A stretch of 64,000 nt of DNA from Antitrichia curtipendula (GCA_951230915.1 OX579638.1:17874696-17938695), one strand, 5' to 3'; numbered from the stretch's first letter, positions 51,601-63,036 are shown. Notes: generated by a model from the letters alone, not told the origin. Program-made: numbers and translations.

Positions 51601-54600
51601 ATGGAGACAACGGCTCCTGAGAATGACAGGTACTACGCCCTACATGTATCGGCTGCCAGCCGATACATTTTGTATGTGGGTATACATTAGATTTCGTTTC
51701 TGCTTCGTTGTGCGTATACAAGCTAAATATTCTATCGGCTGCCAGCCGACATCGTCGGCACAGACTATACGAAGGCTGCTCTTGAGTTGTATCGGCTGGC
51801 AGCCGATACATTAGTTTCTGATTAGGATGACCTCCTACACTGTATGTCGGCTGGCAGCCGATACGCGTGTGTACTGCGGTCAATAATGTGTCACCATTTT
51901 TGCAGGAAACCTCCTCTCCTGGCACGACTTCTCGGCGAGCGCGTCCCCAACTTGGGGATACTTGGTGACGGGATTCCCCCACGCGCAACCTGGAAACTAA
52001 ATCCGGCCGTCCAGGAATGGGGATTGTGTTGGAGGGAGCTCCCTGACGGTATAGTGGAGATTGCATGCTCCTTCAAGCTCAAGGGGAATATGATGCCCGG
52101 ACACGGCAACGTGTTGTCAGTAATAGAGGTCACAGGACACGTCCAGGTGCTAATCTGCCTTCCCCAAATTGGCAGCCCTGGAGGCGCCGCGGACTACTTC
52201 GCGATCGAGCTCCCATACAACAAGTGCACGGAGGACGTATGCGGCTCCAGGGCCATGACTGCGGGAATGACGTTTGTGGAGGATACACCCGCTGACGCCG
52301 ATGACCTTGTTCAGAGGTGGGAGATGATGCACGCCCAGAGGGAGCAACTTAACATAGTGGTCACTGAGGGGAAGGTGAAGGGCAAGAAGAAGGTTCCCGC
52401 ATCCAGGAAACAAGCGACTCGGACACCAGCTGCGGTGACTGAATCACAAGACGCCAACGCGGCTTCTCCAAGCAAGAAGAGGAAGAAGGGCAAGGGGTCC
52501 GACGACACGGACAAGGTGTTGAAGCTCACATTGGACGAAGCTCTGGTCCGTGGTAACCACCTCACGACCAAGACGAAAGACAATGAGGTGACTGCCATCT
52601 TCCGGGCCCTAGAAGAAGGTCTTCTTCCCGTGTCCCATACAAGAAGCGTCAACTATCAGGCGTCATCCACTCGGAGAGACTTCACATTGCACCCGACGAG
52701 CTCAAGTACCGGAAGATAGCCAAGGACCGCCTCGGGCAGATATTTCATCAGTATGCCTTGTCATTTCCACTTATTTTACGCAGATTCTACATTCCTGGAT
52801 GTCGGCTGGCAGCCGATATAATTATGTCCCTGACTATCCCATTAACTGCAATATCAGGTGAAGACTATGTACAAGGGGTACGGGTCTATCAGGAAAAAAC
52901 CTGAGATTCACGGCATTCCTCTCAAGAGGGCTCCCTTACCAACAGACAAGGGGATGGACGCGGTAATGGACAAATGTCCAGACGAGAACGCGACAGTGGA
53001 AGTGAACGGCCTAATCGTCCCATGGTGGCAGGGCCCAGATGTTCACTGGTACATCATTGGGGGGGCAGCACACCGTCACAGCCTGTCGAGAACTCGCGGA
53101 GCAACACCCCGCAAATTCACCGGAGAAGAAGGAACTCCTTGAGTTTGAGATCATCCCGGTTCACAGTAATGACCCGAGTACACTCGTCCGTGTCTCAAAC
53201 GCCTTGAACTTGAACCTAATGGAGAAGGTGGCGAAGGAAACCTTCCGATCCTGCGCGGAGATGGGGAGGGCGGCGTGGGTGAAAGCGGGATGCCCGGAGC
53301 CGCACCGTGGAGGAGGCAAGCCGTCACCCGCATTTGAGGTATTAATCACTTTCTTCGTCTTGCACTATTCAATTTGATGCAGATGGAGCAAGATGTCGTT
53401 GTTGTCGTATCGGCTGCCAGCCGATACGACTGGAGCACATTAGAGCTCTTGTCATTTACGGTCATATTTGATCTCTTGTCTGTCGGCTGTCGGCCGATAC
53501 AAGTTCCTCTCGTGGAATCTGAGTGCTAGGACTCGTGCAGGCAGCGAAGCTCAACGTAATGGCGCACTTCGTCAACGAGAAGGTGTCGTCCAAGCTGCCA
53601 CTAATCTTCGTGAAGGAGGATACCTGGCAACTCTGGACGGAAGTATTCGACGCCTGGGAGAATGGAGAGCTGATCGGTGACGACGGGAGTATTCCGGACT
53701 CCCTCGTCAACCGGAAACCTCTCACGCATATCACCAAGACCGATCTCGTGCCAACACTTGGCCTCCGCGACTCGGACCTTTGCGAACTGGTGAGGGACAT
53801 CCTCGACCTTCGCGTCTGCATCAAGAATATAGCGAAGTCCCGGTCCTCTGGAAGGCCGACACTCCTCGACTCGTACAAGGATAAGAAGCTAGACAGGGTC
53901 GTCATGAACGAGATCATGTGGACCAGGAAGAAGTATCCACTGCCGTGTAAGGATGCGGGCTGGGTCCCTTACACTGAGGAGGCCTGGAAGGAACTCGCGG
54001 ACATGGAGGGCTATTCGCCTGCTGTAGTCCGGAATGTGTGGAAGGATATCAGGAAATATGTCGACGCCAGCAACTGGCTGAACGGACGCGTCAACGCCAT
54101 GAACCCCACAACCGATAAGTCGATAGACGGACTCGCTCCTGGGGCCTTCTACACAACCTTGGCGCAGTACGCCACTGTTGCTCTGGAGCAAGCACAGACG
54201 ACAGAGACCGGCGTCATGTATCAGTGCTTGCACGGGGTGAGTATCGCTGAGGTTGTGAGATATATTCAAAGTGCAGGTGGGGATGACTATTCGGGACTGC
54301 CGCTGGAAGATGACAAGCTCATTGTGCTCTTTGGGTACAACGAGGATGGCGAACCATTTCCGGTGAACAAGCACGACTTCTTGGACATCTCGGCCACAGC
54401 GGAGATTCCCGCGGTGGTCACCGATCCGATGGCACCTCCTCCACAGCCGTTTATTCCAGTTCCTATGCTCCTCATAGGCAATTCCAGATTTAGGGACTCC
54501 GTGGCATTGGCGGCCTACTCTTCCGCGTCGTCGTGGTACTACCAGTCGGTGTACTACCAACCGTCACCTCGAGGGGGCTTCCTGAAGTTAGAACTAGAGG

Positions 54601-55796
54601 CGAAGCCGATGGTCACATTGTCCATCACGTACCCAAAGCCGGACGGAAGATTTGAGATGATGGAGGTGTTCAAGAGGTTCACCGGCATCCAGAAGCCGCT
54701 CGAGTGGTACAACCAAGAAGCGGATGGCGAGATTGATTGGAACGGGGGAATGTGCGGCGTCGGACATGGTCTTCTGGAGGATCTGCTGAAGCCGACACTC
54801 AAGGCAAAGGTCGTCACCGTCATCAACGTCTGGGGCGGTGGAAACGTCACAGAAATTGCTCTGGTACGTAATTTCATCTTCTGCACGGTCATCCTGATTT
54901 TTGTGTTTCAGTGTCATGTTGTCGGCTGGCAGCCGATACATCGGGAATCTGACAGTAGTCCTGTGCGTTTGCAGAGAAACGGACGTTCGGTTTTGGAGTT
55001 CGTTCGGGACGAGGACGGTGTTGCAAGGGCTCATGAGCGCCTGAAGGGAATGAACATCATCACCGATGCTCAAGTGATTCAATTTCAAGGGTCCCACGCT
55101 CACACGGAGTCAGCGGGAGGTGTCGGCTCGGGACAGGCGTTGATGGTTCCCGAATCGTCTGCACCCGCCGCGCAACTAGACTCGTCACCGTTGTCACCAC
55201 GTCCGAATCATGCCCGCTCGGGTGCTGTCCTGCCTCCTCGTCTAGTGGCCAAGCAGATCCACCTCACTCAGGCTGCACCGGGAAGGAGTTACTCGGACGA
55301 CGAACGCGCTGACGAAGCTGGAGTACAAAATCTGATTCGCCGACCGCGGCTGCAAGAAAGCAATTCTTCTGATCAACAGGCTGGCAAGCAGAACGTCATG
55401 CTTGTGGATTTGCATGACGTCCCTGAATCGGAAGAGATCGTAAGAGATGCGGCCTCACTCGCGAAGCTTGTCACGGGTCGGTCAGACGCCGTGGCCATTG
55501 CCATCGGAACGCCGGCGACAGCTTCCGACGTTTATGTCGGCCGCCAGCCGATAACCACGGCGACTTCACTTGGCGGGACTCGTCGCGGAAGCAGCAAAGG
55601 AGACGCGCTTGAGGTGTCAGGGAATTCAGGGGACTCCACTCGCTCAATTTGGTCGATGGCGAAACGGAAGCTGGAGTCGTTGCATGAGGACAAAATCACG
55701 AAATTGCCTGGACCGGCCGAGCACGATTTCCCTAACGAACAACTCTCTCCCGTTCGACATGCCACATCTAAGCGGACGCGGTCTGGAGGTTCGTAG
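51601..55796 (+). CDS. ParB/sulfiredoxin-like protein with methyltransferase-like C-terminal region
   Basis: Exon 1 is 51,601-51,629 (METTAPEND); intron 51,630-51,905; exon 2 51,906 to about 52,750; intron to 52,857; exon 3 52,858-53,338; intron 53,339-53,540; exon 4 53,541-54,863; intron 54,864-54,974 (in frame, no stop); exon 5 54,975-55,796. Exon 2 ends in a Lys-rich nuclear-signal-like stretch. Exon 3 has EIHGIPLKRAPLP, VPWWQGPDVHWYIIGGQHT and a following N-rich helix, the layout of ParB-N/Srx-like (DGQHR-type) domains. Exons 4-5 contain VINVWGGGNVTEIAL joined to RNGRSVLEF, resembling motif I and the following strand of N4/N6 DNA methyltransferases, but no DPPY is seen. Three lesions break it: a shift at the C run 52,634-52,636, a missing G at the exon 2 donor, and seven Gs at 53,059-53,065 where six keep frame. 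The function, perhaps a nuclease or DNA-binding partner of the transposase, is inferred. Confidence 0.62.
51630..51905 (+). other. Intron 1 of the ParB-like gene, four palindromes in 276 bp
   Basis: Donor ag-gtacta and acceptor tttttgcag join METTAPEND-R to KPPLLARLL in frame. Palindromes start at 51,647, 51,733, 51,790 and 51,845, the densest cluster in the element. The one at 51,733 is the only intronic copy whose arm mismatch is A/C in the sense strand. Confidence 0.75.
54864..54974 (+). other. 111-bp open intron with a palindrome
   Basis: Donor ctg-gtacgt and acceptor tttgcag join VTEIAL to RNGRSVL. The length is a multiple of three and contains no stop, so the reading frame stays open across it. 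The palindrome at 54,920 is inside. Confidence 0.75.
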
Positions 55797-56022
55797 GATA
55801 TAGACATGTCTCTGCAATTGCAGGGATAATCTAGAGTAGGGCATGTTTGCTTAGTGCTGCCTGGCTCCGACTTGTTAATAACGACTTGTCAGTGAGAGCC
55901 TTCAGCTGTGCAGACTAGAGTACCACTCCACTTTGTCGGCTGCCAGCCGATACGTTCTAGTCCTGTGGTATCCTCTCATTGTATTGCATCTCATGATTTA
56001 TGTACTTCATCTCTCATTGCAG

Positions 56023-56844
56023 ATTATGATTCTGGACCTCTAGAGCGCCACCAGGAGGTCTTGTCGCAAGGCGCTGCGCACGATGGAAAATGGAACCCCG
56101 ACTACGACATACCTGTCACTCCACAGGTAGCGTCTCCGGCGTTGTTCTAATTCCTCGAGGTCCAGGGCACGACAATGTATTATGAACCCACGATCATTAA
56201 GGCAGGCAGTATGCATCAGAGGTCTCAAGTAAGAATGCGACCAGGACTTGCAGAATTCCTAGGATTCTGCCATAGTCATGACATCAAGGTTGTCTACTGG
56301 TCGATACTGAAAAAGGAAACTCTGGGACAGCGTATCAATAATATTAAATACACAGTCCCAGAGATCGGGTCGGACTTTATGGCCTTCGGGCAGGAAAGCT
56401 GTGACATGAGCGCGTATCGGAACCCGCAGAGTCCCGCACGACCGGTTTTTCTAAAGCGGCTGTTACGGATCCTCTCAGAGCCGGAGTTGTTTAACAGCGG
56501 GGCGACAGTCAACAACTCGTTGATCATGAGTCTTATAGGAACATCTTGAATCTGCTGTTCAGTGCGGTTCATCCACCTGCTTGTACAATGTACTCGGAGG
56601 CAAAATTGAAGCACCCTAAACTTCCTTACCTCCAGAGCACAATGATCCCGTTCCTGGAGGGGTTTCTGGCGTCTAGGATGTCAGTTTCGGACTACTGTGA
56701 GCTGAATAAAAAGGTCGGCCTTCCCCGCTGCATGCCAGGGTCAACCATATACAATCTCTACCAGGAGGTGTCTCCTGAATGTAGGATGGGATTCGAGGAG
56801 CCGTATTCGGACGAACAATTCCAAGCATTGGGAAGTACCAGCTG
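56023..56844 (+). pseudogene. FCP1/NIF-like HAD phosphatase relative, copy 1 (frameshifted)
   Basis: After an AG acceptor at 56,021-56,022 a frame reads DYDSGPLERHQEVLSQ. After a break, 56,175-56,515 gives VRMRPGLAEFLGFCHSHDIKVVYWS, the RPG-x-x-x-FL and strand-II pattern of FCP1/SCP-type HAD phosphatases. A frameshift near 56,510 moves to a frame reading QLVDHESYRNILN, the site of the D-D motif, then FLEGFLASRMSVSDYC to a stop at 56,842-56,844. Canonical DxDxT was not found. FCP1-family members dephosphorylate phosphoserines such as those of the RNA polymerase II tail; with these breaks activity is unlikely. It may share ancestry with the neighbour at 57,596. Confidence 0.55.
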
Positions 56845-57590
56845 AAGTCGCCGGGCATCCGTTCAGAGTAAAGCGGTTCAGGTGTCGGCTGTCAGCCGAC
56901 ATGTATTTTGTTAAATTGTATATAGATCCTTAGACTGAGACTAGAACTATTACAGTCATCGGAACCTACTGAGGACGTTCGTCAACCTTTCGAAGGAGGG
57001 CGACATGGATATCGGCTTCTGACTAGATCAATTTTTTTGTGTAGATATAGTGGCAAACACATAGACTTTTTGGAACCACTGTAATGATCATAATGATATG
57101 AAATGAGCTGTAATAAAGGTTATTACGGCCGGGGGTCCGGCTATATAAGTCGGATATCCGTTATGCTCTCGAAGTATTCAAATGTTATCTTCGAGAGTTT
57201 GATCGTTAGGCCTTAGGCAGCGATATCGCAAGGCAATTAAACTCTCAAGGATAACTTCTGAGTGCTTCCTGAGCAACAGCGGAATCTGTCATATATGGCC
57301 GGGCTTGGCCCGTCTTCAATTATCATCTCATGTCTCGTTTCTCCTGGATGGAGAGAATGATGTGTCTCTGCTTTCTGATTGCTTATTGTTAGTTCTGTAT
57401 CGGCTGGCAGCCGATATTCCATCTGCCTGTCTTCACTCTGCTCTTGTATGCGTAGTCTTGGTGCATCCTGTATAGCCGATATCTTGTCAGACAATCATCT
57501 ACGCTCTTACGCCCAGGTCATTTAATCTGCCTGTCTCTCCTTGTTGTGTCCTGTAGGAGTCCACCAATGGTCAGCCTTGTTCGTTCAGGA
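56845..57590. promoter_or_regulatory. Intergenic region with TATA box for the right-most gene
   Basis: Contains a perfect palindrome at 56,883, another at 57,398, and a strong TATA box (tatataag, 57,142-57,149) after a GC-rich gggtccgg. About 25 bases downstream is an inverted repeat, ctctcgaag (57,166-57,174) and cttcgagag (57,189-57,197), that could mark the start region or leader of the following gene. Confidence 0.5.
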
Positions 57591-58207
57591 AATGTGTGGT
57601 TCTTTGCGTCACGGGGTTGCTTTGTTTCATTGACCCGAATATCGTGGTGGATAAGTGGAATCCTCATCGAAACGTCGTCAGGCGCCCAGGGATAGTCGGA
57701 TTGTTTGCTACATTATTCGAGAAGTTCCATGTAGGGATTTGGTCCAAGATGCCAATGAAGGAGCTTCGTCCGTTGCTTGAGCACTTGCTTCCGAATGATG
57801 TAATTAGAAAGCTGGCGTTTGTTTATGGGAGAGAATTCTGTGTAGATAGTCAGAAGTTCCCGTGGTGCTACAAGATGCTCGAGACACTTTTTGAGAAGGG
57901 ACCGTCCAAGGAATACTGTTGTCCGGACCAAGTGCTCATGGTCGACGTCTGTCTGATATCGCTGAGGAGGACACCTGATCCGGCATGCTATATTCCATTG
58001 CCATTTCTTGGAGATCTCAGCATTCCCAGTGCTAGTAGAGTTATTCCAAACATTTCGACGGACATTATTCCCTTCATATACCCCTTGTTTGAACATCATT
58101 CGGTCTCGGAGTACATGGATGTCTCCAAAAGGCCGGGACAGTTACACTATGAAGTGGCACAGTCCATTAAATACGGGAAGCCTAATTGGAAGGGGATATT
58201 CTGGTAG
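57586..58207 (+). CDS. FCP1/NIF-like HAD phosphatase relative, copy 2
   Basis: Open from about 57,586, after the AG of cgttcag, to the stop at 58,205-58,207, roughly 205 codons. Upstream exons are likely, because the first strand KCVVLCVTGLLC starts at a splice acceptor. RRPGIVGLFATLFEKFHVGIWSKM is the RPG/strand-II region of FCP1-like HAD proteins. DQVLMVDVC and ACYIPLPF match the motif IV region. Where active enzymes have DxDxT, this has CVTGL, so the nucleophile Asp is missing and it is probably a pseudophosphatase or has another role. It ends inside the element, between palindromes at 57,398 and 58,222. Confidence 0.6.
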
Positions 58208-58733
58208 CTACGTCTCCATGGTATCGGCTGTCAGCCGATACTCTCACCGACCTGTACGCGTCCATGTTCGTTCGCGTTCAGTTTCCTTGTGAATTCATCG
58301 GCATTATTCTACTTTTATCGGGATCATCTCGCATTAATGCTTTATCGCCTTCATCGACTTGGAATCATTCTACAACTGTTCTGTTGGTCGTGAACCTCTC
58401 TTGATATCGGCTGCCAGCTAATACGCTCCTGGCATTTCATCGCAGCTGCTGTAGTTAGTATATGATGCAGATATAAGGTGTGTTGCAGTTCTGGCAGCCC
58501 ATGGTCTTTTCAGCATGTTTTTGTAGTCTGGGCAACTTAGCTAGTTCACTTGGTTAGATTTCTAGATCCGTGATGGGTATCGGACGGCGGCCGATACTGC
58601 GCCTTGTATTGTATCATTCTCAATATAATATGGTATTTAGCTTCTGCATTATATTTTTGTCATTTGGCATTCATACATCCTATTCGATCCTACTTTATCG
58701 GTGGGCAGCCGACTTATTTCTGGACTATGGAAA

Positions 58734-58754
58734 TGTCCATAATTACTTAAATAT
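58734..58754 (-). repeat. Right terminal inverted repeat of the giant element
   Basis: Reverse-complements to a sequence beginning atatttaagtaattatgg, pairing with 45,048-45,068. cagtt and then ttgaag follow before copy B resumes at 58,766. Confidence 0.85.
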
Positions 58755-58953
58755 CAGTTTTGAAGTTTCAAACGGATTTTTATAAATGAAAGTTAGTTTG
58801 ATTTTACAACTTTTATGAGTTAAATGTTTTTTGAAAAAAGTTGCTATACTATGTCAAAATAGCCTCCAAAGTCTATTGATTTAACAAATCAAACGAGAAA
58901 TTATTAGAAAACTAGTTAAATAAAAAAACTACTTTTAACACTAACATGTAAAT

Positions 58954-59045
58954 GTTTGGGTGGTTTAATGGTTGAACCTTTAGACCTCTTCCGTGAGGTC
59001 TAAGGTTTGAACCTTGTGGGTAATGCCCTGCTCATGTGATAGGTG
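58954..59045 (+). repeat. tRNA-like (SINE-like) sequence, copy B
   Basis: Counterpart of 7655-7745. The B-box has become aaggtttgaacctt, so it has drifted from the pol III consensus. Confidence 0.35.
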
Positions 59046-62000
59046 GCCTAGGTGGCCTGTTTAAAATTTTAGTTTTTCAATTGCTCAGTTTTTTCGGGTA
59101 GCCAAAAAACTTTCTAAAATTTTTTAAAAGGATTCTTTAAAATCTTTAAGAAAATTAAAATATTATTTCTTTTTTCTTGAATTTGTCCAAAACAACAGAA
59201 AAAAATCAATAGATTTCAATTGATTTTTGTCCAATACAATGCGAAAAAAAACCCAAGTGCAAATAATAGTTTTCTGTTGTTTTGGTTGCAGATTTTTCTA
59301 CTCATGTAATAAGGTAGAAGCACCCATATAAGTCCATATACCCATTGATTGATTGTAGAATTCCCTTAAAGTGTTCTCCAAAGTACCTTGAAATTGTTTC
59401 CATATTTAATTGGGTTGGTGGGTGCTGATTTTTTAGATTTTTCCGTCAAAATCAAAGCAACTTTATTGGAGTGTCGATCTAGGGGCCCTAGGGATCTTTC
59501 CTTTGGAAATGCACAAAAAACAAATGCCTTATCCCATTTTATTTTATTTTAAATTTACGATTTTAGATTGCCAATATTGCAAAAAACAATTCTAGCAAAA
59601 GGCGCCTTCAACTATGTTGAATTGCTTAGCATCACATGAATGGGTGCTTCTACCTTACTTCTATCCAATCTTTGGGAGACAAGGGGATTGTTTTAGGTTT
59701 TTGTATAAGACAATGGTGTTGATTATTTTTTGGTAAGAAAACAAATAAAATTTCATAGTAGAAATAACACTATCTAATTTTTGGTTTTATCTTCATAACA
59801 AAAAAAAGGCAGTTGTTTCAATATCTTTGAACTTGGACTTGCATTTATCTCCTTGTAAAGTCTTAGAGCATGGCCACCTTTACACGCTAGGAACCAATAC
59901 TCTTTAAATGTGAATGAAAAGCGCTAGGGGCCCTTCACAATATTCTCTTGACACTCAAGCCTAGCATGTCAAAGAATGGCCCTTGAAATCACTTTTTATT
60001 CTAAATTTAATTGTTTTATTTTTTATTCTATTTGATGAGTTGCAACTCAACTATTTATGGGTTGTAGTTGGTGAGCAAAGATGAAGGACTAAGAAATTGA
60101 GGGCCCTTCAAATTTGATGGAGAATTTGAGAGTGCTAAGCTTGATGAGCAAGGGTGACCATGCTCTTAGATATTCATAGTCATAGTACCCAAGGACAACA
60201 AATGGGAGGACCATTGAAGCTAGTTAAATACTATTTCTAATTCTATTATGTACTATTTTCAAAGGCAAATGCCATACTAGTGGCAGACTTTTGAGTGTAG
60301 AGTACAATGCTAGACCAAATATTTGCCTCAAACTTGAAAAAATAATTTAAAAAATTGAAATTACTAAAAAGAGTTGTGAAAGTGAGAAATGTAATCACTT
60401 GAGCAGATTAGCAAAAATCAATGATTCCTAAAGCACTGAAGTAGTAATATTACTAGTTATATTGTGTACATGCATAGGTACACTTGTGTAATTGGAAGTT
60501 TTACATATGTGTGTTTTGGGCATTAACCGCTAAATGCACAAGGTTAGGCATCATATTTTTGGGCTGATTAAACTTCAAAGTTAAATAAAATGTTACTAAT
60601 TACTATTTTTTAGTACTTTTAAAAAAGTTGAATACCTCTTAAAGTCTATTTTAAACTTCAAAAAGTTGATTTAAAAATAATTATTCACGATTCTCCTATT
60701 GAAGTTTTTGTCCACGGGTGTATATTACAATTTTTTTTTAAATTGTTACTGATGACACTCAAATACATTAAATCTTGAGAGAAAAGTTACATTAGAAGTT
60801 CATTTAAGGAAATTGTAGAGTAGATTTTGAGAAGCCACAATTGATTATGGATATGATTATTACATCCTTTAGCTTCTTATTTTTTCATGATTTCAATTTC
60901 AGATTTGACATGTAAAAAGTGGATTGAAAGATTTCAAATTGCTTTTATAGTTTTAACACCCTTTTGATCAAATATTATGATATTTCAATCCATAAGTGAT
61001 ATTTTTTTCCTATGCAATCTATAACATCTCTAGTTTGAATTCACATGTTTGTATCTATAAGAAAATTGATAACACTGATCAAAACTTGAATTTTTAGTCT
61101 AATTTTGAACAAATTCCAAGAAGCTTAAAAAAAGCCTTAGGCATTTAGGAGTTATCCCACCCCACCCCCACCCCCTGATTTCTCCATTCAAACATTGGGC
61201 AGTGTATCAACATAATGATCTTTACACATGGTATAAGAGGTTTTAGACTTGTGGAAAAGGTTACAATGTTAGATACTATGATGGAAATTCATACCATGGG
61301 CAAAATTTGAAAGAAGCTTAACATAGGAAGAAGTTGGCCTCACTATACTTTTCAATATTTATGACTAATATAACAGGTCAAGCTTAGCTTTCTATCTCAA
61401 AATTTATGACTATAAAATTCATTTTTTTATTTGGATACCTTACTGATTGTCACAATAAATATTTTGATGGTTGTTTAAACAACTTTAATATTGTCATGTG
61501 GGCTCTGAGTTTAATCCCTAAAGGACTAAGTGGTTGCTTAAATAGGTACCTTTGAAGTCAATTTAGCATGAATGATATTGAGTTTTTGAGACTAAATGTG
61601 CATTAAAGTCTTGCTTAATCTTGGTGTAGTAAAAAATTCATCCCAATCTGGTGCCAAAATCAAATGTTGTAGGGCCCAAAATATTAGGGACTTGAATTGT
61701 TGTAGTTACCTATGGATGGACAACATAAACAAATACCAAAAAATAATCTACTTTGATATAATTAATGGTCTTTTATAAAATTTTAGTAGGATCTTTAATG
61801 AGGGCTTTTGAATTATGGGGCTTCAACAAGTTTTAGAGGGATCTGTGGTCAATGTCAAAGAATCATTGGTGTGTGCATGCAAGGCAATTGTAGAAAAGTT
61901 GCATGGGTTCTTGAAGTGGGAGGAGGTCTTAGAAGGGGCTTTGTGATTTTTATATCAAAAGTCTTTAGGGGGCTTGAAGAAAGAAGGTTAAGAGTTGCCA

Positions 62001-63036
62001 AAGCGTTTGCAAAACTTGAAATTCAACATGGTGCAACATTCTCAAAAATTCCATGAATAAAAATGCTAAAATCTATGTACCTAGATGAGAGTAGAATGTG
62101 AATTTTTTTGCTTATATTGAATGTTTTAGTGAAAGACAACCATTCTATTATTTCTATAAATAGTTTATAATATGAAGCCAAAAAGTTTTAATTTGGCTAT
62201 AACATCTTTTTTACAAAGTTTCTTTAATTATATTGATATGCAAGATCAAATAATCTGACTAATTGTTAACGCATTGTCAATCTTTGGGACCTATTTCTAA
62301 TGTAGGGAGATTTTGAATACATTATAAGTATTTTTTTTTTTTAAATTGGCATGCATGTGTCTTACATGATATAATATGCTATCACCTAAAAAATATTTAT
62401 GTGTAGTGCAAAACACTAGGGACAAAAGGAGTAAAAGTCTATTGGCCTTGTTGTGCATGGCCAAAAAACTAACTATACAAAACTCTTTCAGTCTACATGG
62501 TCAAATGAGCTTGATTTTTTTCCACACCTCCATCTTTACTTTTTTTATAATTTTGTAAGATTTAATTATAAAAGATTTTTTTTTCCATTTTTTCTCAAGT
62601 GTCTAAAAAGTAAGAATATTTGACAATTTTGTATGCATACAAGCAACTTAGGCACATTGACTACCTAATATTTACATAATTTATTATCACATATTCCATA
62701 TATTTTTTGGGAGGTCCCATTCCATTAGACTTGACATATAGCAACATCCTCAAAAAAATAATTTTCTTCTATTGAAGTTGCTAGTAATGTATAGTATCAA
62801 GGTTAGTCAAAGATAAAAATTTGTAGATTCATTCTATTGAATAAAAGATACCTCTAATGAATGCATACAATATATGTTGTTACATAGTCTTGTTGATTGG
62901 ATAGATCTCACAATGCTAATATGTGATCTTAGTCTTTTTAATAAAGGTTTAGTTATTTGTTAATCAACTTTTTCCTAGTTCTATTTTTTTCAAGGCTAAA
63001 TTGCGAGATTAGCTAGAAATTTGACATTCATTGCAA

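Larger units (their letters stand above)
45392..58714. repeat. Dispersed 19-bp palindrome family, tatcggctgNcagccgata
   Basis: Full-length or near copies start at 45392, 45820, 45900, 46072, 48191, 48300, 49945, 50369, 50533, 51647, 51733, 51790, 51845, 52800, 53408, 53481, 54920, 55535, 55934, 56883, 57398, 58222 and 58405. Degenerate ones are near 51276, 51420, 58578 and 58696. Half-sites occur near 51550, 51571, 45981, 57009 and 57472. The central base may be G, C, A or T. Nine-base arms are perfect in eight copies, including tttcggctg/cagccgaaa (45820) and tgtcggctg/cagccgaca (56883), which differ by paired changes. Most lie in introns or between genes, two inside open frames. None was seen outside the element in this window. 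Confidence 0.92.
45045..58759. mobile_element. 13.7-kb TIR transposon with divergent gene groups and palindrome array
   Basis: Copy A reads ttgaaatttcaaacgg without a break at 7461-7476. In copy B the same sequence is split after ttgaaa and resumes at 58,766. The insert ends mirror each other over 21 bases with one mismatch (45,048-45,068 against 58,734-58,754). ttgaaa before and ttgaag after the insert fit a 5-6 base target duplication. GC content is clearly higher than the flanks. It carries a DUF7869-like transposase gene leftwards and a ParB-like/methyltransferase-like gene plus two FCP1-like genes rightwards. The superfamily is not one I can name with certainty. Confidence 0.85.

Noticed and set aside
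51470..52066. 198-codon minus-strand frame and other long frames opposite element genes
   Set aside because: It crosses intron 1 with its four palindromes and the start of exon 2 of the plus-strand gene, and has no domain; GC-rich DNA gives many shadow frames.
45392..58714. CRISPR-like repeat array
   Set aside because: Spacing is irregular (tens to thousands of bases), repeats overlap introns and genes, there are no cas genes, and the sequence is eukaryotic.
45045..58759. Integrated virus or Maverick/Polinton
   Set aside because: No capsid, packaging ATPase, protein-primed polymerase or integrase motifs; genes have spliceosomal introns and the ends fit a cut-and-paste transposon.
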